The position numbers and the translations under genes are program-made. A DNA stretch of 42,232 bases from a virus. The notes under the pieces were generated by a model that searched no databases, was not told the origin of the DNA, and saw nothing but the letters and a program-made list of their open reading frames with translations. The DNA is taken from positions 1 to 42,232 of the IMG/VR virus record IMGVR_UViG_3300024054_000028. The stretch is one strand, 5' to 3'. Positions 22,147 to 30,636 of this stretch are shown piece after piece (the stretch's first letter is position 1; every line of letters starts with the position of its first letter).

Positions 22147-22266
22147 ATCTCGCCACGCTCCGGATCGAGACCGGAATTCGCCGCGGACGAAAGGACCGCG
22201 CCCTGATCTCGCCCGCGCGCCGAGCCTGAGAGCCGCGCCGGGGGCAAATCCGAGGCCCATCACGCT

Positions 22267-23487
22267 ATGGCCAATTCGCTCCTTACCACCCAGGCGATCA
22301 CCCGAGAGGCGATCCGTCTGTTCAAGAACTCCAACCGGTTCCTTCAGTCGGTCGATCGTCAGTACGACGGCCAGTTCGCCCGTACCGGCGCCAAGATCGG
22401 CGCGAACCTGAACATCCGCCTCCCCAACGATTACGTCGTGCGCCGCGGCCCCACCGCCGCCCCGCAGGACACGGTGGAGAAGCAGACACCGGTTGCCATC
22501 GCGAACCAGACCGGCGTGGACATCGCGTTCTCGACCGCGGATCGCGCGCTGTCGCTGGACGATTACTCCCGGCGCGTTCTCGCCCCGGCGATCAACGTCC
22601 TGGCCGGCGCCGTCGCGTCGGACGTGATGGGCCTCGCCGAGACCATCCCGAACGTCGCCCGCAATGCGGACGGCTCGAACAACACCATCTCGCCGAACAT
22701 GGCCACCTTCCTCACGGCGGGCGCCATTCTCGACCGCTTCGGCGTCAGCCGTGCGCCGGGTCAGCGCATGGTGACTTTCGACCCCACCACCCAGGCTCGC
22801 ACCGTCGCGTCGTTCTCGACCCTGTTCAACGACCAGAACAAGGTCTCTCAGCAGTACCGCGAAGGCGTGCTGCGCAACGACGTGCTCGGCTTCGACTGGC
22901 AGATGGATCAGACGGTCATTCTGCACACGACGGGCGCCTATGGTGCTCTGCCGACCGTGGCAGGCGCCAACCAGTCCGGCTCGGCCATCACCGTGTCGGC
23001 GCTCGCCGGTCCGCTCAAGAAGGGCGACTTCGTTTCCTTCGCGGGCGTCAACTCGGTCAACCGCATCACCAAGCAGAACGACGGCGTGCTTGCGCGTTTC
23101 GTTGTGACCGCAGACGTGGCAGCTGGCTCGACCTCGATCCCGATCTATCCGGCGCTCATCCCGCCGGTGGGTGGTGTCGCGGTGCCCTACCAGACCGTTT
23201 CGGCTTCCCCGGCCAACGGCGCGGCTGTCACCAGCCCGTTCCCGGCCGGCGAGACCTACCGCAAGAACGTCGTGCTCTCGCCCGACGCGCTGACGATGGT
23301 TTCGGCCGACCTGGAGATCCCCGGCGGCGTCCACGAGGCCCATCGCGAGAGCTTCGACGGCATCTCGATGCGTTTGGTCACGGCCTACAACATCATGTCT
23401 GATCAAATGGTGACAAGACTTGACCTGTTGTATGGCTTTGCCCCGGTCCGGCCGGAATTTGCTGCAATCGTAGCGGATGCGGTCTGA
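22267..23487 (+). CDS. major capsid protein, P22 coat-like
   Basis: This 406-residue coat protein follows the P22-coat pattern: NSLLTTQAITREAIRLFKNS at the start, IGANLNIRLPNDYVVRRGP, VDIAFSTADRALSLDDYSRR near 90, an insertion domain of beta strands around 235-325 (KKGDFVSFAGVNSVNR) and a final segment AHRESFDGISMRLVTAYN...LDLLYGFAPVRPEFAAIV. The length fits the HK97-fold P22 coat (430). Confidence 0.88.
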   Translation: MANSLLTTQAITREAIRLFKNSNRFLQSVDRQYDGQFARTGAKIGANLNIRLPNDYVVRRGPTAAPQDTVEKQTPVAIANQTGVDIAFSTADRALSLDDYSRRVLAPAINVLAGAVASDVMGLAETIPNVARNADGSNNTISPNMATFLTAGAILDRFGVSRAPGQRMVTFDPTTQARTVASFSTLFNDQNKVSQQYREGVLRNDVLGFDWQMDQTVILHTTGAYGALPTVAGANQSGSAITVSALAGPLKKGDFVSFAGVNSVNRITKQNDGVLARFVVTADVAAGSTSIPIYPALIPPVGGVAVPYQTVSASPANGAAVTSPFPAGETYRKNVVLSPDALTMVSADLEIPGGVHEAHRESFDGISMRLVTAYNIMSDQMVTRLDLLYGFAPVRPEFAAIVADAV

Positions 23488-23498
23488 GGAATACTGAT

Positions 23499-23966
23499 AT
23501 GAGCGAATATCCCCGCATGCTCTATCACAGCGATGGCCGCATGGCCGTTGCTGAGAGCGCCTACCACGAGAAGCATGAGTTCGGCGAAGGCTGGTCTCGT
23601 GAGCCTCAGGACGCGCACCGTCGCGAGCCGACTGACGGTCGCTGGAATACGTCGGAGCCCCTGGCCCCGGTCGAGCCCGGCACTGTCCCCACCATGCCGC
23701 GCGACACGCCCGGCCCGGTCGATGCCGGCACGGTTCGCGCCATCATCCGGCAGGAGATGCAGGAGCACCCCGGCTTCGACCTGTCGGGCGCGGCCTCTCA
23801 GGAGGACGTGGACGCTCTGCACGACAAGCTGGACGTCCTGCTGAAGCAACTCGGCGTCGAGATGCCGGCCAATGAGGGCGATCAGCCGCGCAAGCGCCGT
23901 GGCCGTCCGCCGAAGACCCCCGACAACAAGCTGACCGGCTCGGCCGGCAACGGCGCAGAGGAGTGA
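23499..23966 (+). CDS. hypothetical head-region protein with AT-hook-like motif
   Basis: This 155-residue protein is polar and likely mostly disordered, with a short helix (EDVDALHDKLDVLLKQLG) and, near residue 130, PRKRRGRPPKTP, which matches the AT-hook DNA-binding motif. Located between coat and tail adaptor genes. It might bind packaged DNA or act during injection; this is inference. Confidence 0.6.
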   Translation: MSEYPRMLYHSDGRMAVAESAYHEKHEFGEGWSREPQDAHRREPTDGRWNTSEPLAPVEPGTVPTMPRDTPGPVDAGTVRAIIRQEMQEHPGFDLSGAASQEDVDALHDKLDVLLKQLGVEMPANEGDQPRKRRGRPPKTPDNKLTGSAGNGAEE

Positions 23967-23972
23967 GCCGCC

Positions 23973-24329
23973 ATGGCTGAGAAAGACACCAAGGAGCCGA
24001 TCCGCACCGAGGCTGCGGCGGTCATGTCCGGCAACGCCAACGCGAGCTTCGCGGGCTATCCGGCGACCAAGTATCACCCGGTGCTGGGCGCCAAGACCGC
24101 CAAAGACCCGAACGAGGCGGCCAGCCTGTTCCAGCCGGAGCACGACTGGTTCCCGACCGCGGCCGAGGCGGACATGCATCGCACCGAGCGGGAAGCCCTG
24201 CTGGTGATGCACCACAACCAGCGCGCCAAGCTCGACGGCATCGCCGAGTACCAAGACGGCAACGCCCCGGTGCGCAACAGCGTCCAGGCCCAAGAGAGCC
24301 TGGATCAGGGCGGCTCCGAACCCCTCTGA
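23973..24329 (+). CDS. hypothetical head-region protein
   Basis: This 118-residue polar protein contains YHPVLGAKTAKDPNEAASLF and DWFPTAAEADMHRTE. No family recognised. It starts 6 bases after the AT-hook protein, so the two are co-translated. Confidence 0.55.
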   Translation: MAEKDTKEPIRTEAAAVMSGNANASFAGYPATKYHPVLGAKTAKDPNEAASLFQPEHDWFPTAAEADMHRTEREALLVMHHNQRAKLDGIAEYQDGNAPVRNSVQAQESLDQGGSEPL

Positions 24330-24349
24330 CGCCGCTTCGGTGGCCATTG

Positions 24350-24387
24350 ATCCCCGCGCGTCAGCCTAACCGCAGGCGCGCGGGGAT
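24350..24387 (+). other. strong RNA hairpin before the gp4-like gene
   Basis: ATCCCCGCGCG (24350-24360) and CGCGCGGGGAT (24377-24387) pair perfectly over 11 bp around a 16-base loop. No T-run follows, so it is not a classical terminator. It may be a processing site or attenuator separating head from tail gene expression. Confidence 0.55.
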
Positions 24388-24405
24388 TGCGGCTGGGATA
24401 AACGC

Positions 24406-25287
24406 ATGACCCCTCACGACCTCATCACGCTCGCGCTGAAGCAAGCCAATGTGGTCGGCGTCGGCCAGACCGCGCTCGCTGAAGACGTGAACGACGCCCT
24501 GACGCATCTCAACATGATGCTCGGGCAGTGGAACCGGAAGCGCTGGCTGATCTACCATCTCGTTGAGGCGACGGTGCCGGCTTACGGCGCTGCGTCCTAC
24601 CGCATCGGCCCTGGCATGGACATTGACGTGAAGGGCCGCGTCACGGGCATCGCGAGCGCGTTCTATCGCTTGGCGCGCGTGCGCGAGACGAACGACGATT
24701 TCTCGCTCGACTTCAGCCCAGATTTCGGCCCGCCGCACACCATCGGCGCGGGCGCGATCGACATTCCCCTCGCCGTGCTGACGAGCCGTGAGGATTACAG
24801 CCGGATCGGCATGAAGGGCTTAGGCACGTACCCGTCCGCGGTGTGGCTCGATGCCGATTACCCGGTGGGCAACCTCTACGTCTGGCCGTCGCCCTCTGTC
24901 GGCGAGATACACATCGTTGTGCAGGAGCAGCTAGGCCGGTTCACGGATCTGACGGCCAATATCGAGCTTCCCGACGAGTACCACGACGCGCTGTTCCAGA
25001 ACCTCGTGGTGCGTCTGCGCTCCGCCTACGGCCGCCCCCGCGACCCCGTCGTGGAAGTGCTGGCCAAGACCGCGCTCAACACCATCCGCAGCGCCAACGC
25101 GCAGATCGGCACGCTCGGGATGCCCCGCAACATGCCGCTCGGCCGCTTCGGTGGCGACATGAACAGCTATTGGGCAGGCGGCGGCGTGATGCCGGCACGA
25201 GAGATCGTGGACCGGACTGTCAACGTGCCCGTGCTCACGCCGGTTGATGAGCCGGACACCATCAAACCCGTTCCGGGGACTTTCTGA
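24406..25287 (+). CDS. P22 gp4-like head completion / tail adaptor protein
   Basis: This 293-residue protein has the order expected for P22 gp4 family proteins: an N-terminal helical part (DLITLALKQANVVGVGQTAL, DALTHLNMMLGQWNRKRWL), then strand-rich segments, and PDEYHDALFQNLVVRLRSAYG followed by TALNTIRSANAQIGTL. gp4 binds the portal after packaging and closes the head; in P22 it also has muralytic activity, which I cannot judge here. Confidence 0.8.
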   Translation: MTPHDLITLALKQANVVGVGQTALAEDVNDALTHLNMMLGQWNRKRWLIYHLVEATVPAYGAASYRIGPGMDIDVKGRVTGIASAFYRLARVRETNDDFSLDFSPDFGPPHTIGAGAIDIPLAVLTSREDYSRIGMKGLGTYPSAVWLDADYPVGNLYVWPSPSVGEIHIVVQEQLGRFTDLTANIELPDEYHDALFQNLVVRLRSAYGRPRDPVVEVLAKTALNTIRSANAQIGTLGMPRNMPLGRFGGDMNSYWAGGGVMPAREIVDRTVNVPVLTPVDEPDTIKPVPGTF

Positions 25288-25289
25288 TC

Positions 25290-25808
25290 ATGGGGTTTCT
25301 GGTCGATGGCGAGGCGCGCGTCGCCTTCACGAACGAGCCGGGCGCCGTGCCGCAACCTCCCGACAACGGCGAGGTAAAGGTTCAGCAGGCCGACGCGCTC
25401 CTGATTACGCGCAAGGCGGACGGCACGCCCCGGTTCACCGATCTGCGCCCCATGGAAGAGCAGTTAGAAGTTGGCCCCCTCGCCAATGCGCTCGCCAACG
25501 CCGTTCCTGCGACACACACATCGGTTTCGGACGCAAATTATCAGTGCCTCTCTAGCGATGCACAGGTCGGCATGATCACGCTGACGGCTCCGCGGGTGAT
25601 CTCGCTGCCGGACGTGGACACGTTTCCCTTCCGCGATCTCGTCATCGCCGACGAGAGCGGCGCCTGCTCAGACACGCTGACGATTACGATCCAGCCCGGC
25701 GCAGGCACAGGCGATACGATCGCGGGCGCGACATCCATCGTCCTTTCCAGCCCATATCAAGGTCTGCGCTTTCGCCGCGGTGCCGCCAATCTTTGGATAC
25801 GCCTGTGA
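25290..25808 (+). CDS. hypothetical virion-region protein
   Basis: This 172-residue protein starts MGFLVDGEARVAFTNEPG and has beta-rich repeats of the kind LTAPRVISLPDVDTFPFRDL and SIVLSSPYQGLRFRRGAANLWIRL, typical of phage fibre or baseplate folds. Its stop overlaps the next ATG (TGATG). Its place next to a beta-helix tail spike suggests a tail part. Confidence 0.6.
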   Translation: MGFLVDGEARVAFTNEPGAVPQPPDNGEVKVQQADALLITRKADGTPRFTDLRPMEEQLEVGPLANALANAVPATHTSVSDANYQCLSSDAQVGMITLTAPRVISLPDVDTFPFRDLVIADESGACSDTLTITIQPGAGTGDTIAGATSIVLSSPYQGLRFRRGAANLWIRL

Positions 25809-27598
25809 TGAAGCGCCCCCTCCTTATCATCGCCGCGCTCCTCGGTCTGTCCGCGCCCGTGCTCGCACAGACCCGCGCGCTTCCGCCCGGCGAGATCCGC
25901 GCCAACGGCGACATCACCTTCGGCAACGCCCTGAAGCTCGGCAAGCGCGAGGGCAACCGGACAGTCATCACCCCCGACACGCTTCAGATCCTCGGATCGG
26001 GCTCGACCGGCGATGCATCCGATCTGAGTGCTCGCCTGCGCGGGTCCACTAAGGCTCTCGCGCTCGGTCAGGACACCAGCATCGGTCATTCGGTGGCGCG
26101 GTTCGGTACGCCGGGTGTCGAGACCTGTGCCGGCAACGATGCGGTGGACGATAGCGTAGCGATCAACGCCGCGATCACCTACGTAGCGATCCTCGGCGGC
26201 GGCAAGGTCACGTTTCCGCAGAGCGCGGACTGCCGCGTCGCCAATCCGGTCTATCTCAAAGATAAGGTGCAACTCTGGGGCCACGGCGGCGTCGGCCCAG
26301 ATGGCGGCGGGCAGACGAGCAAGATCAGCCCGTCCGTCAGTATGGATGCGGTGGTCACGCAACCGGCTTCGCCTGTGCTCTTGGGTGCCGCTGGGATATT
26401 CAACTTGACGCTTGACGGGCGCCGTCCAGGGTCTCCCAATGCGCCCTCTGGCCGCACCATCAATGTTGGTCGGCTACTCGATGTAACGCCAATCGGCATT
26501 CGCATTGAGCATAGTGGGTTCTTCTACTCATCTGGTGATGGCGTCTATCTGCGCAACATCCCGGAGTCATTCGCCTGGATCAACTGGATTACAAACAGCC
26601 AGTTTTCTCAAAATCTCGGTTGGGCGCTCCGTATGGAGAGCACCGACAGCATTGTAGCGATGAACTACATCGGCGTGAACGGCGTGAAGGGGGTGGCAGG
26701 CGGCGGCAAGACTGCCACTGAAAACGGATCGGGTGGCTGCATCTTCACGCAGAACTACGGTAATATCCGCTTCTTCGGCAATCAGATCGAAGTATGCAAC
26801 ACGGGTGTTCTTGAAAAGAGCGTCGATAGTGGTATCGCTTCGGCCTACGGGAACAATTGGACAGGCAACTTTTTCGACCTAAACAACACGGCATTTGAGT
26901 TTCGCCGCGGCCTCCTCGATGCAGGACAGACCATCCGATACAACGGCATTTTCACCGGCAATCGGTTCGGCGGCTCTGAAGACAACGACATCCTGATCGA
27001 TGACCGGCTGGCTGACGTCGCTATCGAGAACTCGCTTTTCGGGCCGATGGGTGCGGGAAAGTACAACGTTCGGTTCAAGGGCGCCAACGCCTCGGGCTGG
27101 TCTTTTTCGGGCCGCTTTCTCTCGCCGACCGCACAGCGTTTCCAGAACGCGCCGCAGGATACCGTAGTCCGCGTTTCCGGCTACGAGGCACAGAACAAGC
27201 TCGACCGCCTTACTGTTGGACCCGACGTGAACGGGGCGGGCGTGTTCGGCATCAACGCGGGGCCGGGCAATGTTCCGACGCTGGAATGGCAGGTACAGGG
27301 TGAGACCAAGTACCGCCAGCGCATCAATCCGGCGGATGGCTCCCTCCTCCTCTCGAACGTACAGTTCAATGCGGAGGCGTTCAGAGTGATCTTCGACGGC
27401 ACCACGCAGTTTATTAAGCCGGCGATGCCTCCCTATGTCCCATCCGGAGCGCTTCCGCAGTGCGACACTGGCCATATCGGGGCTCAGATCACAGTCGCAG
27501 ATAATTCTGGCATTCCGGCTCGGGGCGGCCCGCCGTCTTCTGGTGGCGCGACGGCATGGCCATTCTTCTGCAACGGGGCGAGTTGGTCCGCCCTCTAG
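25808..27598 (+). CDS. tail spike-like beta-helix protein with signal peptide
   Basis: This 596-residue protein starts with a textbook export signal: MKRPLL, a hydrophobic core and APVLAQ at about residue 21. After a short domain comes DDSVAINAAITYVAILGGGKVTFPQ, which is a pectate-lyase-like beta-helix entry, followed by repeated strand-turn units up to about residue 450. The C terminus has two cysteines (QCDTGHIG ... FFCNGASW). Such proteins bind or cut host surface sugars. A signal peptide on a tail spike is unexpected because virion proteins assemble in the cytoplasm. Confidence 0.75.
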   Translation: MKRPLLIIAALLGLSAPVLAQTRALPPGEIRANGDITFGNALKLGKREGNRTVITPDTLQILGSGSTGDASDLSARLRGSTKALALGQDTSIGHSVARFGTPGVETCAGNDAVDDSVAINAAITYVAILGGGKVTFPQSADCRVANPVYLKDKVQLWGHGGVGPDGGGQTSKISPSVSMDAVVTQPASPVLLGAAGIFNLTLDGRRPGSPNAPSGRTINVGRLLDVTPIGIRIEHSGFFYSSGDGVYLRNIPESFAWINWITNSQFSQNLGWALRMESTDSIVAMNYIGVNGVKGVAGGGKTATENGSGGCIFTQNYGNIRFFGNQIEVCNTGVLEKSVDSGIASAYGNNWTGNFFDLNNTAFEFRRGLLDAGQTIRYNGIFTGNRFGGSEDNDILIDDRLADVAIENSLFGPMGAGKYNVRFKGANASGWSFSGRFLSPTAQRFQNAPQDTVVRVSGYEAQNKLDRLTVGPDVNGAGVFGINAGPGNVPTLEWQVQGETKYRQRINPADGSLLLSNVQFNAEAFRVIFDGTTQFIKPAMPPYVPSGALPQCDTGHIGAQITVADNSGIPARGGPPSSGGATAWPFFCNGASWSAL

Positions 27599-27658
27599 GT
27601 AGCCGGCCCGCTCGCCGCGCCACCCGGCCCGAGCGCGACACCCGTCTCGGAGAAGCTC

Positions 27659-29137
27659 TTGCCCCGCATAGCCCTCACAGGCGGCGCCTATCAGTCGCGC
27701 AGCGTGATCGCGTCGGCCCAACGTTCGCTGAACTTGGTGCCGGAGACGAACCCCGCAAATGGCGACCAGCAGGTGCCGGTCACGCACTATCCGCGCCCTG
27801 GCCTGCGCAAGGTGGCAACGCCGCCGATCGCGGGGCAGGCGCGCGGGCTCTATGCGGCCTCGAACGGCGATCTCTACGAAGTGGTGGCCGGCCGGGTCTA
27901 CTACGTGAACCGGGATTGGGCTTACACAGAGGTGGGGCGCCTACCCGATGGTGTCGGGGCCATCTCGTTCGCTGACAACGGCGACGTGATCGCGTTCTGC
28001 GACGGCGTGCGCGGCTACGCCATCGACATGAAGACCCGCCAGTTCGGGCAAATTGCGGACGCGGCCTTCCTCGGCTCAGCCTCCGTGGTCGGCTTGGACA
28101 CGTACTTCATCTTCCACGAGCCCGGCACGGCGAAGTTCTACATCAGCCTATCGCAGCCGTCGTTCGACAATCTCGTCAACGGCGTGGTTGAGCAGACATC
28201 GACCTATGCCGCCTTCGATCCGCTCGACACGTCCCGCAAGGCCGGCGCTGGTGACAGGATCGTGGCCCTGGCCGCGGTTCACCGCGAACTCTGGCTGATC
28301 GGCGACCGCACATCTGAGGTTTGGAGCAACACGGGTGCGGCTGACTTCACGTTCGGCTCGGTGCCCGGCGCCTTCATCGACCATGGGTGCGCGGCGCCGG
28401 CCTCCGTGGCGACGCAGGACATCTCGGTGTTCATGCTGTCCCGAGACGCGCAGGGGCAGGGCATCGTTGTCCAGGGCGCCGGCTATTCCGTCACTCGGAT
28501 CTCCACGCACGCCATCGAGGCCGAGTTCCAGTCCTACAAGCGCATTGATGACGCGCAGGGCTACACCTTCCAGCAGCAGGGCCACGTCTACTACGTCCTG
28601 ACGTTCCCGACCGCAAACCGCACGTGGGCCTACGATCTCAACACGAAGCAGTGGGGAGAATGGTCTTGGACGGACGATAACGGGGGGCAGAACCGGCACC
28701 GTGCTCGGACAGCGGCCTTCGCCTACGGTATGAACCTCTGCGGCGACTGGCAGAACGGCACGCTCTACGCCTTTGACGGCAACGTGTTCACGGACGACGG
28801 CAAGCCGATCCTGTGCCTGCGCACATTCCCGCACCTCGTTCAGGACGGCAATCGCGTCTTCTATCAGCGGTTCATCGCCGACATGCAGGTTGGCACGCTG
28901 GAAGGCACGACGACCGACGATCCTCCGATGGTCTCGCTGCGCATGTCGGACACCCGTGGCGCGTCCTACGGCAACCCGGTCGTGCAATCACTCGGCGCGG
29001 CTGGCCAGTACGATGCCACGCCCACGTGGAACCGGCTCGGCATGGCGCGTGATCGAGTGTTCGAGATCTCGTGGTCCGTCCCGATGCGGACAGCGCTGAA
29101 CGGTGCGTTCGTGGATCTTCAGGTGGGGCAGAGCTGA
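27659..29137 (+). CDS. P22 gp10-like packaged DNA stabilisation protein (tail hub)
   Basis: This 492-residue protein starts at a TTG with GGAG 6 bases upstream. It has the gp10 pattern: GGAYQSRSVIASAQRSLNLVPE, THYPRPGLRKVATP, then beta-propeller-like repeats (TSEVWSNTGAADFTFGSVPG, ANRTWAYDLNTKQWGEWSWT) and a beta-sandwich end. gp10 binds gp4 and carries the needle and spikes in P22. Confidence 0.85.
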   Translation: MPRIALTGGAYQSRSVIASAQRSLNLVPETNPANGDQQVPVTHYPRPGLRKVATPPIAGQARGLYAASNGDLYEVVAGRVYYVNRDWAYTEVGRLPDGVGAISFADNGDVIAFCDGVRGYAIDMKTRQFGQIADAAFLGSASVVGLDTYFIFHEPGTAKFYISLSQPSFDNLVNGVVEQTSTYAAFDPLDTSRKAGAGDRIVALAAVHRELWLIGDRTSEVWSNTGAADFTFGSVPGAFIDHGCAAPASVATQDISVFMLSRDAQGQGIVVQGAGYSVTRISTHAIEAEFQSYKRIDDAQGYTFQQQGHVYYVLTFPTANRTWAYDLNTKQWGEWSWTDDNGGQNRHRARTAAFAYGMNLCGDWQNGTLYAFDGNVFTDDGKPILCLRTFPHLVQDGNRVFYQRFIADMQVGTLEGTTTDDPPMVSLRMSDTRGASYGNPVVQSLGAAGQYDATPTWNRLGMARDRVFEISWSVPMRTALNGAFVDLQVGQS

Positions 29138-29463
29138 TGGCGCAGCCTCCGAACAGCAATGTGCCGATCGCCGAGCCGCAGTCAGGTCGCTGCACCATCG
29201 CTTGGCAGGCGTTCTTCGCCGCGTTGTCGGGGCAGGGGGCGGCAAAGAGCACCATCATAGCCCCGGACGGCAGCCCCTACACATACACGGCGCCTTCGGG
29301 CGGGCACTTGGTGGTTCAGGGCGAGATCACGGGCCTGGCCCTGATCCGCGGACGCGATCCCATCGCCCTAGCGCCATCCCTGTCGATGATCCCGCTATCC
29401 AAAGGGGATCGGGCGGTTCTGACCTACACGGCCGCCCCTGGCTTGGTGTTTCTGCCGGCATGA
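29137..29463 (+). CDS. small hypothetical tail-region protein
   Basis: This 108-residue protein starts MAQPPNSNVPIAEPQSGRCT and carries beta-rich segments (GGHLVVQGEITGLALIRGRD). It sits where P22 has the needle gene 26, but it is too short for a needle and has no coiled coil. Both ends overlap neighbours (TGATG, ATGA). Confidence 0.55.
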   Translation: MAQPPNSNVPIAEPQSGRCTIAWQAFFAALSGQGAAKSTIIAPDGSPYTYTAPSGGHLVVQGEITGLALIRGRDPIALAPSLSMIPLSKGDRAVLTYTAAPGLVFLPA

Positions 29464-29912
29464 TCCGCTTCGACGTGGAGCCGCTGGCGTCGGTGGCGGA
29501 CGAGATCGCACCGCTATGGGAGCGCCACTACGAGGAAGGCGCCGAGGACCGCGAGATAGCGCCGTTCGCTCCGGACTGGCGGCGCTACTTCATGTTGGAG
29601 GAGGGCGGCAACCTGCTCCTCCTCACGGCTCGGACGGATGACGGGACGATGGTCGGCTATCTCATGGCGATCATCGACACCCATCTGCACTTCTCCCGCA
29701 CCGTTTTCGCTGGCGTCGATGTCTACTGGCTTGCCCCGGAGCACCGCGGCGGCAGGACCGCGCTTCGGATGCTCAAGACCGCGGAAGCCTGCTTCAAAGC
29801 CATGGGCGCACACGTCGTCCTTCAGCACGCATGGCACGTCCGAGGGCAGGAACGACTTCTTGCCCGCATGGGATACGCGCCGATGGAAACCGTCATGAAG
29901 AAGGTGCTCTGA
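29460..29912 (+). CDS. GNAT-family acetyltransferase
   Basis: This 150-residue protein has a GNAT fold: strand pairs at LLLLTARTDDGTMVGYLMAI, VFAGVDVYWLAPEHRGGRTA with the acetyl-CoA loop around residues 96-105 (RGGRTALRML), and VVLQHAWH. Such enzymes occur just before the ejection-protein genes of many podoviruses; the substrate is unknown. Starts with ATG overlapping the previous stop. Confidence 0.75.
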   Translation: MIRFDVEPLASVADEIAPLWERHYEEGAEDREIAPFAPDWRRYFMLEEGGNLLLLTARTDDGTMVGYLMAIIDTHLHFSRTVFAGVDVYWLAPEHRGGRTALRMLKTAEACFKAMGAHVVLQHAWHVRGQERLLARMGYAPMETVMKKVL

Positions 29913-29913
29913 G

Positions 29914-30636
29914 ATGGGAGCAGCAGCAGCCATTGGGCTGGGATCTGCCGCGAGCGCAGGCGCGTCGCTGTTCGGCGCCAACTCAGCCGCCAATGCGTCC
30001 AAGAAGGCCGCACAGATCGCGGCTGCGACGCAGATGCAGATGTACAACCAGACCCGCACGGATCTGGAGCCGTTCCGTCAGGTTGGCGAGTACGCGGGCG
30101 GCCAGCTTACCAACCGCCTCACCGAATTGACCTCGCCCATCGTCATGGATCAGGCCGCGCTTGAGGCCACGCCCGGCTATCGGTTCACGCTCAATCAGGG
30201 GCTCAAGGCGGGGCAGAACTCGGCTGCGGCCCGCGGGCTCGGCCTGTCAGGGGCTGCGATCAAGGCGGCGACGAACTACGCCGCGGGCCTCGCCGATCAA
30301 ACGTACATGAACCAGTTCAACGTCGCGAATACGAACCAGTCGAACGCCTTCAACCGGCTACTTCAGGCGACGCAGCTCGGGCAAGGTGCCGCGGCTCAGA
30401 CGGCTGCGGCCGGCACGACGACTGGCCAGGGCATCGCCAACAACATGATCCAGTCGGGCAACGCACAGGCGGGCGCTGCCATGGCCGGCGCCAACGCGAT
30501 CGGCGGCGCGGCGAACAACCTCGCCAGCCTCTATGCCTACTCGCCGCTCATCAACAAGCTGACCGGCTCGGCCGGCGGCGGGGGCAACTACTTTAGCAAC
30601 GCCCTATTTGGCGGCGGCGGATGGGGGGGCGGCTGA
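29914..30636 (+). CDS. ejection (DNA-transfer) protein, P22 gp7-like position
   Basis: This 240-residue protein has an Ala/Gly-rich start (GLGSAASAGASLFGANSAAN), then TRTDLEPFRQVGEYAGGQL, TPGYRFTLNQGLKAGQNSAAARGLGLSGAAI, helices rich in Ala, Asn and Gln, and a Gly-rich end. This is a common podovirus internal virion protein that helps DNA cross the cell envelope. The order gp7, gp20, gp16 matches P22. Confidence 0.78.
   Translation: MGAAAAIGLGSAASAGASLFGANSAANASKKAAQIAAATQMQMYNQTRTDLEPFRQVGEYAGGQLTNRLTELTSPIVMDQAALEATPGYRFTLNQGLKAGQNSAAARGLGLSGAAIKAATNYAAGLADQTYMNQFNVANTNQSNAFNRLLQATQLGQGAAAQTAAAGTTTGQGIANNMIQSGNAQAGAAMAGANAIGGAANNLASLYAYSPLINKLTGSAGGGGNYFSNALFGGGGWGGG

Noticed and set aside
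29137-29463. P22 gp26-like tail needle
   Set aside because: Right place, but only 108 residues and no coiled coil.
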